Both the position numbers and the translations under genes were made by a program. Under the pieces are notes generated by a model that was given only the letters and a program-made list of their open reading frames with translations, did not search any database and had not been told where the DNA came from. Positions 8,870 through 16,492 of a stretch of DNA of 64,000 nucleotides are shown here, one piece after another. The stretch covers positions 21,582 through 85,581 of the forward strand of contig NBMC01000018.1 in the NCBI GenBank assembly GCA_002084805.1, in the 5' to 3' direction. How positions within the stretch are numbered: the stretch's first letter is position 1; the number at the start of each line of letters is the position of its first letter. This stretch comes from Spirochaetaceae bacterium 4572_59 (GTDB lineage Bacteria > Spirochaetota > Spirochaetia > DSM-2461).

Positions 8870-10168
8870 TCAACTCCTGCGTTTTTTAAGAGCATCACCA
8901 TGGGTTTCAAAGCCTTCATAATCCGCTAAGCTAATCACATGAGGCTTCATTTCTTCCAAGCCATCTGCACTGACATATACAACAGATGAATACTTGATAA
9001 AATCCCTTACGGATATGGCTGAATATGTTTTGGCATTTCCACCTGTAGGCAGGACAGCATTGGCTCCCACTGAATAATTGGCAATAGAAAAGGGCGTGTT
9101 ATCACCTAGAAGGATCTCACCGGCATTTTTTATATAAGGAAGAGACTCAAAAGGATCGGTAGTTTGAATTTGAAGATGCTCTGGAGCAAAACGGTTTATC
9201 ACTTTGGCAGACTGCTCCATTGATTCACAAAGGATAATTCCACCGTATCCTTTCATAACATCCGTAACAAAAGTCTTCCTGGGTTCTCCTAGATCCTTTG
9301 TCAGTTGGATTATTTTTTTTTCTACAGAATCGGCCAGTTGGGAACACTCAGTAACAAGAAGTGCGGAAGAATCCGAACCATGTTCCGCTTCAATCATAAG
9401 ATCCAGAGCTACCTTTTCAGGATTCGCGTTAGAATCTGCCCAGACCATGGATTCTGATGGTCCTGCGGGCATACCGATATCAACACGTCCAGCCACCAGG
9501 CGTTTGGCAGCTGTTACATACATACTCCCGGGGCCGTTCATCTTTACAACGGGTTTAATTGTTTCTGTTCCATAAGCCAGAGCGGCAATGGCATGAGCAC
9601 CACCAATTTTATATATCTCCGTAATACCGCAGAGTCTGGCAGCAACAAGACAGGCCGGATCCACTTTTCCTTTTTCATCGGGGGGGGTCACAATGCAGAT
9701 TCTGGGAACTTCCGCTACCACAGCAGGAAGCGCAAGCATATAGAGCATAGAGGGGAAGTTGCCCCGTCCTCTCGGAACATATAACCCTACCGATTCAATA
9801 GGAGATGCTTTTTCGCCAACCAGAACACCAGGCCGGACTTCCATCATATTCATGGATTCCGGTTTTTGAGCATTATGAAAACGGCGCACATTTTCAATTG
9901 AGTAGATAAGGGCGTCCCTGACATCATCACTGATATGTTTTTCAGCCTCGTCAAATTCCTCGTCCGAAACTCTTAAGCTCATATCAAGTGGCGTTTTATC
10001 AAACTGATTATTGAACTTTAAAAGGGCAGCATCTCCCTCATTGCGGACTTCATTTATGATATTGTTTACAGTGTCAGACACGGCACTTATATTCAGTTCA
10101 GACCGGGAAAAGACCTGTTCTTTTTCACTCCGGGTCATTTTTTCCCAAGAGTATTTATTTATTTTCAT
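8870..10168 (-). CDS. hisD: Histidinol dehydrogenase
   Basis: Catalyses the last two steps of histidine synthesis, L-histidinol to L-histidine with two NAD+. Family blocks in order are GLYVPRGRGNFPSMLYM, GGAHAIAALAYGTETI, GPGSMYVTAAKRLVAG, DIGMPAGPSESMVWAD (zinc and substrate region), LMIEAEHGSD, FAPEHLQIQT and NYSVGANAVLPTGG. The ATG at 10168 has AGGA about 9 nt upstream and avoids overlap with the FHA gene. No other his genes are nearby, so hisD is detached from a histidine operon and sits with folC and hydrolase genes. Confidence 0.95.
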   Translation of the reverse strand: MKINKYSWEKMTRSEKEQVFSRSELNISAVSDTVNNIINEVRNEGDAALLKFNNQFDKTPLDMSLRVSDEEFDEAEKHISDDVRDALIYSIENVRRFHNAQKPESMNMMEVRPGVLVGEKASPIESVGLYVPRGRGNFPSMLYMLALPAVVAEVPRICIVTPPDEKGKVDPACLVAARLCGITEIYKIGGAHAIAALAYGTETIKPVVKMNGPGSMYVTAAKRLVAGRVDIGMPAGPSESMVWADSNANPEKVALDLMIEAEHGSDSSALLVTECSQLADSVEKKIIQLTKDLGEPRKTFVTDVMKGYGGIILCESMEQSAKVINRFAPEHLQIQTTDPFESLPYIKNAGEILLGDNTPFSIANYSVGANAVLPTGGNAKTYSAISVRDFIKYSSVVYVSADGLEEMKPHVISLADYEGFETHGDALKKRRS

Positions 10169-10181
10169 AATTTGAATCCTT

Positions 10182-10526
10182 TTATACAATAGTCAATTCT
10201 ATTCGCATACCAAGCCGGATGATATCCCCGGTTTTTAATTTGATATATTTATCAGGAGAAATAATTCTATCATTTAAATATGTGCCATTGCTACTCCCGC
10301 GATCTTTAATAAAATAACTACCGCGTATCTGCTGAAGCTCCAAATGGAATCTGGAAACCATACTATCATCAATAACAAAATCATTTCCTTTTGCCCGTCC
10401 GATTGTTAAACGGCTGTGCATCTGGATCTCCCTGCCATTGAATAACAGACACTGCACATTTTTCTTTCCCAGTTTTTTCAAACGTTTCCCCACAGGGCTG
10501 GTCTGGACAATGGTTTCGTCTTTCAT
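10182..10526 (-). CDS. FHA-domain protein
   Basis: 114 residues made almost only of one forkhead-associated domain, which binds phosphothreonine peptides. Conserved residues are visible in LTIGRAKGNDFVIDD (GR), MVSRFHLEL (SxxH) and DRGSSNGTYLNDR (SNGT), then the GDIIRLG strand. A short basic N-terminus precedes the domain and no second domain is attached. It is the first gene of a seven-gene run ending at dapL. A Ser/Thr kinase partner must lie elsewhere; none is visible here. Confidence 0.9.
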   Translation of the reverse strand: MKDETIVQTSPVGKRLKKLGKKNVQCLLFNGREIQMHSRLTIGRAKGNDFVIDDSMVSRFHLELQQIRGSYFIKDRGSSNGTYLNDRIISPDKYIKLKTGDIIRLGMRIELTIV

Positions 10527-10680
10527 TCTGAAATCTCCTGTTTTTTGATACTATATTATATCTAAGATAGGAATTATTATATCTCCATTAAGCATATTTT
10601 TGATATAATAGATTATCCTGAGAAAAATGCTTATACTGTTCGATAAGTAAGAATAGAGATTCTTCTACATGGAGGAAATA

Positions 10681-11115
10681 ATGAAAGCTAATGCGGATTT
10701 CCCGACATTAAACAAAAAAAGACCTGACGGTTTAAATCCCGCAGGAATTCCATACAGAGTCCTCATTATTGATGATTCAATTTTTATAAGAAAACAGATA
10801 TCTCAAATATTAAGTTCTGAAGGTTTTGAAATAGCCGGGGAAGCCGGAGATGGTATTGAAGGGATAGAAAAATATAAAAACCTGTCACCCGGAATAGATC
10901 TTGTAACATTGGATATAACAATGCCCCGGATGGATGGGGTTACCACTCTTGAGCATATTATAAGGTTCGATCCTGAAGCAAAGATTGTTATGATCAGTGC
11001 CCTAGGAAAACAGGACCTTGTAAAACAGGCCATTCTTGCAGGAGCCAGGAATTATATAATAAAACCTCTGGATAGAAAAAAGGTTTTGGAACGCCTTACT
11101 GCTGTTCTGAACTGA
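10681..11115 (+). CDS. CheY-like single-domain response regulator
   Basis: 145 residues. A ~24-residue polar N-terminal tail precedes one receiver domain with acidic pocket D31/D32, phospho-acceptor D78 in VTLDITMPRMDG, the MISALG (Ser/Ala) switch and the lysine of YIIKPLD. There is no output domain, so it probably works by protein-protein contact. ATG 10681 is chosen over 10669 because GGAGGA (10671-10676) is placed correctly for it. Transcribed alone, divergently from the FHA gene; a TATAAT at 10604-10609 is a possible -10. No sensor kinase is nearby and the partner is unknown. Confidence 0.88.
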   Translation: MKANADFPTLNKKRPDGLNPAGIPYRVLIIDDSIFIRKQISQILSSEGFEIAGEAGDGIEGIEKYKNLSPGIDLVTLDITMPRMDGVTTLEHIIRFDPEAKIVMISALGKQDLVKQAILAGARNYIIKPLDRKKVLERLTAVLN

Positions 11116-11118
11116 TTT

Positions 11119-11811
11119 CTAGAGTTTTCTTATGCACGTACTGCTTCCGATTGCCTGGAAAGCTGCCAAGTACTCTTCCAGCAAAGACAATGAAACTTCC
11201 GGAAGGCTGTTGTAATCCGGATTCAGGCAGTTCCCCGGTCTGAATCCCGTAATAATATGCTGTTCAACCCCCTCTAAACAATCTTTCAAAGCTGTGACTT
11301 CATGAAGAGATAAAAGTTCAGGAACTATGGTAGTTCTCAATTCATATGGAATTATATTTGATTTAAGGATTTGAAGCGATTGCATGTACCTGGCAGCAGC
11401 ATCATCGCTTCCACCAAGAAGCGAATATTTCTCTGGCAATGTTTTCAGATCCATGGCAATATAATCTACTTCCAGATTCTCAAGAGCTTTCGGATGCAAG
11501 CCATTGGTATCTATTTTGATAGACAGTCCGGTTTCATCTTTTATTAATTTGATAAAATCAGCTATCCCCGGATATAAAAGTGGCTCCCCCCCTGATATTA
11601 CCACCCCTCCCAAAAGGGGAGCCCTGTATCTTAAAAAATCGATCACTTTACTCCTGGCAGTCAGGCCCTCTGTTCTGCCATAAACCAGATCCGGATTATG
11701 GCAATAGGGACAGCGCAAGTCACAACCCGGAAAAAAAAGGACAGAGGCGACCTTCCCGGGATAATCAACTAATGATGTTTTTTGAAGGCCAAAGTAATGA
11801 GGGACTTTCAT
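11119..11811 (-). CDS. nrdG: Anaerobic ribonucleotide reductase activating protein (radical SAM)
   Basis: NrdG uses a [4Fe-4S] cluster and S-adenosylmethionine to generate the glycyl radical on NrdD. The cluster motif CDLRCPYC is C30, C34 and C37 from ATG 11811; VISGGEPLLYPG is the SAM GGE motif and IDTNGLHP follows. 230 residues fits the class. A longer in-frame start at 11865 would run deep into the upstream gene; ATG 11811 lies 4 nt after that gene's stop with no strong ribosome site, implying coupling. It is the last gene of the nrd operon and presumably acts on the glycine in the ORF directly upstream. Confidence 0.92.
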   Translation of the reverse strand: MKVPHYFGLQKTSLVDYPGKVASVLFFPGCDLRCPYCHNPDLVYGRTEGLTARSKVIDFLRYRAPLLGGVVISGGEPLLYPGIADFIKLIKDETGLSIKIDTNGLHPKALENLEVDYIAMDLKTLPEKYSLLGGSDDAAARYMQSLQILKSNIIPYELRTTIVPELLSLHEVTALKDCLEGVEQHIITGFRPGNCLNPDYNSLPEVSLSLLEEYLAAFQAIGSSTCIRKL

Positions 11812-11815
11812 AAGA

Positions 11816-12325
11816 TTATGCGGTAACTGCTGAACTGATGAAATTTTCTTCGACTTCCCCGGCATTCCCTGTACGATAAAGTTCTATACCCTCTTTGTTA
11901 AAAAATACAGCCATAGGAGCTGAAAAGATATTAAGCTTTGAAGCTTCCTCCATTCCATTATCTGTATCAACATTAAAAGACTGGGATTTCAGTGTTACAT
12001 CCTTTAAGACTTCTTTCATGGGAGGACAATTGGGGCATGTTGTTCTATAGAAATATGTGTAAGACCAAACTTTCTGATCACTGACATCGCTCATAGTCAG
12101 ATCAGAAGATTCAGCATTTACAATCTGTTTGATTTCCTGTCCACTAATGGTAGAAAAGGGGACTCGTTCTTTATACTCACCCCGTTTTCCCAGATTCCAG
12201 TTTTTGACAGATCTGTAATAGCCCACTATTCTGGAATAAACTTCCGTTTCCTTTCCTTCTACCTGATCCATTTCCTTTTTAAGTGAACGAATCTCCTCAT
12301 CAATTGTTTTAATATTATCCAACAT
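11816..12325 (-). CDS. Detached NrdD glycyl-radical segment fused to a thioredoxin domain
   Basis: 169 residues. Residues 1-25 are charged with heptad-like spacing and could form a coiled coil. Residues 28-57 match the C-terminal glycyl-radical loop of class III ribonucleotide reductases: VYSRIVGYYR with G35 as the likely radical site, then WNLGKRGEYKERVPF. Residues ~75-169 look like a thioredoxin fold with C97-P-N-C100 followed by PPMKEVL and a cis-Pro-like SAPMAVFF. It begins on the TAATG that ends nrdD, whose last codons supply GGAGG as ribosome site. I infer it completes NrdD in trans and may supply the dithiol electrons. Confidence 0.8.
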   Translation of the reverse strand: MLDNIKTIDEEIRSLKKEMDQVEGKETEVYSRIVGYYRSVKNWNLGKRGEYKERVPFSTISGQEIKQIVNAESSDLTMSDVSDQKVWSYTYFYRTTCPNCPPMKEVLKDVTLKSQSFNVDTDNGMEEASKLNIFSAPMAVFFNKEGIELYRTGNAGEVEENFISSAVTA

Positions 12326-14439
12326 TATTTCTTTCCTCCCTCTCTAATCAACTGAGCCTTTTTATTTTCCAGAGTCTCTATTTTATTCTGTATTTTTTTT
12401 CTTTCTTCATCCCGGCAGACAGGACAGCTAAAGTGTTCACCACTCAGATATCCGTGCACTTTACAAATGGAAAATGTAGGAGAAATCGTAAAGTAGGGGA
12501 GCTTGTAGTTATGAGCAACCGTTTTAACAAGCTCCATACAGGCCTTCCAATCCTTAATTGATTCTCCCAGAAAGGCATGGAAAACAGTTCCCCCCGTATA
12601 GAGGGTCTGCAGGTCATCCTGTAAATCCAGGGCTTCAAAAATATCACGGGTATAATCTACAGGTAGTTGTGTAGAATTCGTATAGTAGGGATTCTCATCC
12701 GTACCTGATGTGATGATATCGGGATAATGCTTTTTATCATGTCTTGCAAGTCTGTAACTTGTGCTTTCAGCAGGGGTTGCTTCCAGGTTAAAAAGGTCTC
12801 CGGTCTGTTCCTGATAATCGGCCAGACGATCTCTCATATGGTTAAGAACGTCAGCTGTGAATTGAAGGGCTTCAGGATCAGTAATATCTTTATTGAAAAA
12901 ATTCACCATGCTTTCATTCATTCCATTCAGACCGATAGTGCTGAAATGGTTGTTCAGATGTTTCAGATATCTACGTGTGTAGGGAAAAAGACCGGCATCA
13001 AGAAGTTTGTTGATAACCTTTCTCTTAACTAGTAGAGATTCCTTTGCAAAGTCCATCAGCTGGTCAAGCCTGTCCAGGTATTCTGATTTTGACCTTGCCA
13101 GGTAACCGATACGGGCCATGTTAATGGTCACCACACCGATAGAACCGGTAAACTCATCAGAACCGAACAGTCCACCACCTCTTTTTCTTAACTCTCGTTT
13201 ATCCAGCTGCAGACGACAGCACATAGAGCGGACATCTTCCGGATTCAAATCGGAATTAATAAAATTCTGAAAATAGGGTGTTCCGTAACGCGCGGTCATC
13301 TCGAAGAGCAACTTTGCATTTTCGGACTCCCATTCAAACTCTTTTGTTACATTATAGGTCGGTATAGGATAGGCAAAACCTCGTCCATCCGCATCACCCT
13401 GAATCATAAGTTCAATAAAGGCTTTATTGATAATATCCATCTCTTCACGGCAGTCTCCGTAGGTAAAATTCTGTTCTTTACCGCCGACAATTGCTTTTCT
13501 GTCTACAAGATCGTTCGGAACATTCCAGTCCAGTGTGATATTGGTGAAAGGAGCCTGACTTCCCCAGCGGGATGGTGTATTCACTCCGAAAATAAAACTC
13601 TGAATACACTGTTTTACCTCTTTATAGGAGAGTTTATCCACTTTTACAAAGGGAGCCAGATAGGTATCAAAACTGGAAAGAGCCTGCGCTCCCGCCCATT
13701 CGTTCTGCATAATTCCCAGAAAGTTTACAATCTGGAAAACCAGGGTAGAGAGATGACTGGCAGGTTTGGACTTTATCTTTTCAGGAACACCACCCAGACC
13801 TTCCTCTATAAGCTGTCTGATAGACCATCCCGCACAATAACCACTGAACATGGAAAGATCATGGATATGCATGGCACCGCTTCTGTGTGCATCCGCTACC
13901 CCATGGGAGTAGATGTTTTTAAGCCAGTAGTTAGCAGTAATAGTTCCAGAATTATGAAGAATGAGTCCTCCAAGAGAAAAATTTACATTGGCATTCTCAT
14001 TAACACGCCAATCAGACTGAGATAGATAGCCGTCCATTGTTTCATCAATATCCAGCATCAGTTTTTTTGTATCACGAATAGCTTCATGCCTGGCTCTATA
14101 AAGGATATAGGCTCTGGCAATTTCAACTTCATTATTCTCAATCAGAACTGTTTCTATCAGATCTTGAATTTCTTCAACAGCAGGAGCTGAGTTGGGATGT
14201 CTGTCTGACATAAATACAATCAGTTTAGCTTCTGTACTTTTGGTCAGTTTATCGATAAGGTCATAATCATTTCCTTTTACCGAAGCAACAGCCTTTTCAA
14301 TGGCCTCTCGTATTCTGATTCTGCTGTAAGAAACAAGCTGTCCATTTCTTTTTACGACCCTTTTAATAATCGCTTCTGTCGGCGTCGGACTGTCCTTTTC
14401 AATACCGAGAAATGCTCGCCATTCGTTCTGAGTATCCAT
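12325..14439 (-). CDS. nrdD: Anaerobic ribonucleoside-triphosphate reductase, catalytic chain without radical loop
   Basis: Class III reductase that makes dNTPs under anoxia. 704 residues. An ATP-cone allosteric domain occupies about residues 22-115 (KRNGQLVSYSRIRIREAIEKA). The ten-stranded barrel core follows, with SGYCAGWSIRQL, WGSQAPFTN, MCCRLQLDKRELRKRGGGLFG and GLNGMNESMVNFF. The C-terminal zinc site CKVHGYLSGEHFSCPVC is present near 659-675. After it, where family members continue into the RxxGY radical loop, this protein instead has a charged coiled-coil-like tail (676-704) and stops. The radical loop lies in the next ORF. A GGGAGGGG ribosome site precedes the ATG. Confidence 0.93.
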   Translation of the reverse strand: MDTQNEWRAFLGIEKDSPTPTEAIIKRVVKRNGQLVSYSRIRIREAIEKAVASVKGNDYDLIDKLTKSTEAKLIVFMSDRHPNSAPAVEEIQDLIETVLIENNEVEIARAYILYRARHEAIRDTKKLMLDIDETMDGYLSQSDWRVNENANVNFSLGGLILHNSGTITANYWLKNIYSHGVADAHRSGAMHIHDLSMFSGYCAGWSIRQLIEEGLGGVPEKIKSKPASHLSTLVFQIVNFLGIMQNEWAGAQALSSFDTYLAPFVKVDKLSYKEVKQCIQSFIFGVNTPSRWGSQAPFTNITLDWNVPNDLVDRKAIVGGKEQNFTYGDCREEMDIINKAFIELMIQGDADGRGFAYPIPTYNVTKEFEWESENAKLLFEMTARYGTPYFQNFINSDLNPEDVRSMCCRLQLDKRELRKRGGGLFGSDEFTGSIGVVTINMARIGYLARSKSEYLDRLDQLMDFAKESLLVKRKVINKLLDAGLFPYTRRYLKHLNNHFSTIGLNGMNESMVNFFNKDITDPEALQFTADVLNHMRDRLADYQEQTGDLFNLEATPAESTSYRLARHDKKHYPDIITSGTDENPYYTNSTQLPVDYTRDIFEALDLQDDLQTLYTGGTVFHAFLGESIKDWKACMELVKTVAHNYKLPYFTISPTFSICKVHGYLSGEHFSCPVCRDEERKKIQNKIETLENKKAQLIREGGKK

Positions 14440-14461
14440 CTACTGACCCCTCCCGTATGGG

Positions 14462-14665
14462 CTACTTTTTATTATTTTGAGTTTCACTATGTCGTGTATT
14501 ATCACGTTTAACGACCATAAGCGGAACTTCTTCTACCTTTTCGTAAGAAGTAAAACGATAAGCGCATGAAGCACATTCCCGTCTTCTTCTGATAGAGGTA
14601 CCACTGATATTCTGACGGGACTCAATTACCCTGTCATCCAGATTTCCACAAAGAGGACACTTCAT
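14462..14665 (-). CDS. NrdR-like zinc ribbon without ATP-cone
   Basis: 67 residues from ATG 14665 (GGAGG upstream). It matches the N-terminal DNA-binding part of the ribonucleotide reductase repressor Nrd[26 protein letters not shown] and [18 protein letters not shown], with zinc cysteines C3, C6, C31 and C34. Normal NrdR is ~150 residues and continues into an ATP-cone that senses ATP/dATP. Here the protein stops about 10 residues after the ribbon, 22 bp before nrdD, and no cone remnant follows. An in-frame upstream extension to 14791 exists but has no family match. Inferred to be an operon-local repressor whose nucleotide sensing is lost or supplied by a partner. Confidence 0.8.
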   Translation of the reverse strand: MKCPLCGNLDDRVIESRQNISGTSIRRRRECASCAYRFTSYEKVEEVPLMVVKRDNTRHSETQNNKK

Positions 14666-14680
14666 TTTTCCTCCACCCCA

Positions 14681-14753
14681 CCATATATGGGGGCCTACAT
14701 AATGTGCTATTAGAGCTTTTTTAGAATATATCACACCATATGTGGAAAAACAA
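14681..14753 (-). promoter_or_regulatory. nrd operon promoter with two NrdR-box-like palindromes
   Basis: On the minus strand TTGTTT (14748-14753), a 17-bp spacer and TATATT (14725-14730) form a good promoter. The palindrome CCACATATGG (14736-14745) lies wholly inside the spacer. A second, CCATATATGG (14681-14690), lies just above the nrdR ribosome site. Both fit the core C-w-ATAT-a-T-w-G of NrdR boxes except for C/G at the w positions. Their centres are 55 bp apart. Operator role is inferred from position and from the NrdR-like gene directly downstream. Confidence 0.6.
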
Positions 14754-14790
14754 TGTCCGTTCAGCTGATTTATGAAAAAAATATTAAACA

Positions 14791-14818
14791 TTGATTATTT
14801 ATTTGTGCCGTGTATAAT
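14791..14818 (+). promoter_or_regulatory. Promoter of acyl-CoA ligase gene
   Basis: TTGATT (14791-14796), 16-bp spacer, TATAAT (14813-14818). The gene start at 14852 follows with GAGGAG (14841-14846) as ribosome site. Confidence 0.6.
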
Positions 14819-14851
14819 TGTTAGATATTGTAAAGTTACAGAGGAGTAATT

Positions 14852-16492
14852 ATGCCTTTCCAATTAAAAAGAAATACCATAAAAGATTTTCATAATAAAA
14901 CAATAGAATGTTATGCAGACAGGGATTCCCTCTATTTTGTAGATGAATCTCCCATTACATATAAAGAGTATGATAATAAAGTCGTAGCACTGAGGAAAAA
15001 ATTGCTTGAGTCCGGATTAAAGAAAGGAGATCGTGTCGCCTTACTGGGACAGGCTTCTCCCAACTGGGCCATTTCCTATATGGCCGTTATGTCTGCCGGT
15101 CTTGTCTCTGTACCTATAATGGAAGATTTTCCTATCACTGATATAAATCATATTATACAGGATTCCGCTGCCAGATGCTGCCTGATTGATCCTGCCATAC
15201 AAAAGCGGGGAGAATTGGATTCCCTTGAAAATATACTGTTATTATCTCTGAATGATTTTTCAGAAATGCAAAAACTATCCCTTCCGTATAATAGGGAAGA
15301 TGCAGAAATTTTTCTCAGCAAGCCCGATTCATACAATATGATCCCCGGAGAAGATTACAGCTTTGAATGTGCAAGCACAGATGTAGCGGAGCTTCTCTAT
15401 ACGTCAGGAACAACCGGTTACTCCAAGGCTGTGCTACTGACACATAATAATCTGGTAACTAATCTTTATGAAGGGACCGATCTGATTGATGTCTGTTTTG
15501 ATGAAAACTCTATTCTGATGTCTCTTCTTCCCATGGCCCATGCCTATGGATCAACGTCCGCTTATCTTTCTATTGTGTATAAGGGATCAAGGATCTGTTT
15601 TTTAAAGCGGAAACCAACTCCGGAATATCTTCAGAGAGTATTTGCGTCCATCAGACCGACAATTCTTGGAGGAGTTCCCCTCATCTTTGAAAAGATTTAT
15701 CAGAAGAAGATACTCCCGATTATAAATTCCAACAAAGCTTCAAAATTTCTGATCAGCATACCTCTCTTCAGGAAGATTTTTTATAGAATCGTTGGAAAAT
15801 CGATTCTCAAATACTTCGGAGGACAGCTGAAATGTATCATCATAGGAGGAGCCAACTTCAGCAGCACCGTAGAAACTTTTATGAATGAGGCTAAAATCCC
15901 CTATGTTCTTGGTTATGGCTTAACCGAGACATCACCTCTTTTAACCTTTAGTTCTTTAAGCGAGGCCAGGTTCGGTTCCGTTGGAAAAGCCGTTAGTGAT
16001 ACAAGTTTACGGATTACTAATAAAGATGAAAAAGGTATTGGTGATATTGAAGCAACGGGTCCCCAGATTATGAAAGGTTATTACAGAAAGCCGGAAGAAA
16101 CAGCTGCGGTATTTACAGATGACGGCTGGTTTAAAACAGGGGATCGCGGTTTTGTGGATAGTGAGGGTTATCTCTTTATAAAAGGAAGAAGCAAAAATGT
16201 GATCATCGGAAATTCCGGAGAAAACATCTATCCGGAAGTCATTGAAACTCTCCTTGGCGGATATCCCGATATTGAGGAATCCCTGGTTCTTCAGAAAGAT
16301 CATAAACTACAGGCTCTTCTCTATCTGGGTGAATCAGAGATTACAGAAGATAAACTGGAAAATATCAGAATTGAGCTGAATAAGCGGCTCCCCTCAGCCT
16401 CCAGAATTCATCACTTTATTATCCAGAAGGAACCCTTTATCAAAACACCCACCAGAAAAATTAAAAGAACGTTTTATGTAGAGGATTATTGA
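14852..16492 (+). CDS. AMP-dependent acyl-CoA ligase (long-chain type)
   Basis: Adenylate-forming enzyme that activates a carboxylic acid with ATP and transfers it to CoA. 546 residues. The AMP-binding signature YTSGTTGYSKAV is near residue 187, GYGLTETSP near 352, WFKTGDRGFVDSEGYLFIKGR near 430-450 and the C-terminal lysine region TPTRKIKR at the end. The order and spacing resemble FadD-type long-chain acyl-CoA synthetases, but acid specificity cannot be read. It has its own promoter and ends 7 bp inside the convergent neighbour. Confidence 0.88.
   Translation: MPFQLKRNTIKDFHNKTIECYADRDSLYFVDESPITYKEYDNKVVALRKKLLESGLKKGDRVALLGQASPNWAISYMAVMSAGLVSVPIMEDFPITDINHIIQDSAARCCLIDPAIQKRGELDSLENILLLSLNDFSEMQKLSLPYNREDAEIFLSKPDSYNMIPGEDYSFECASTDVAELLYTSGTTGYSKAVLLTHNNLVTNLYEGTDLIDVCFDENSILMSLLPMAHAYGSTSAYLSIVYKGSRICFLKRKPTPEYLQRVFASIRPTILGGVPLIFEKIYQKKILPIINSNKASKFLISIPLFRKIFYRIVGKSILKYFGGQLKCIIIGGANFSSTVETFMNEAKIPYVLGYGLTETSPLLTFSSLSEARFGSVGKAVSDTSLRITNKDEKGIGDIEATGPQIMKGYYRKPEETAAVFTDDGWFKTGDRGFVDSEGYLFIKGRSKNVIIGNSGENIYPEVIETLLGGYPDIEESLVLQKDHKLQALLYLGESEITEDKLENIRIELNKRLPSASRIHHFIIQKEPFIKTPTRKIKRTFYVEDY

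Noticed and set aside
12319..12340. Programmed -1 frameshift fusing NrdD with the radical/thioredoxin ORF
   Set aside because: The second ORF is in the -1 frame, but the last codons AAG-AAA do not form a good slippery heptamer (AAA would re-pair on GAA). A TAATG restart with GGAGG upstream explains the junction better.
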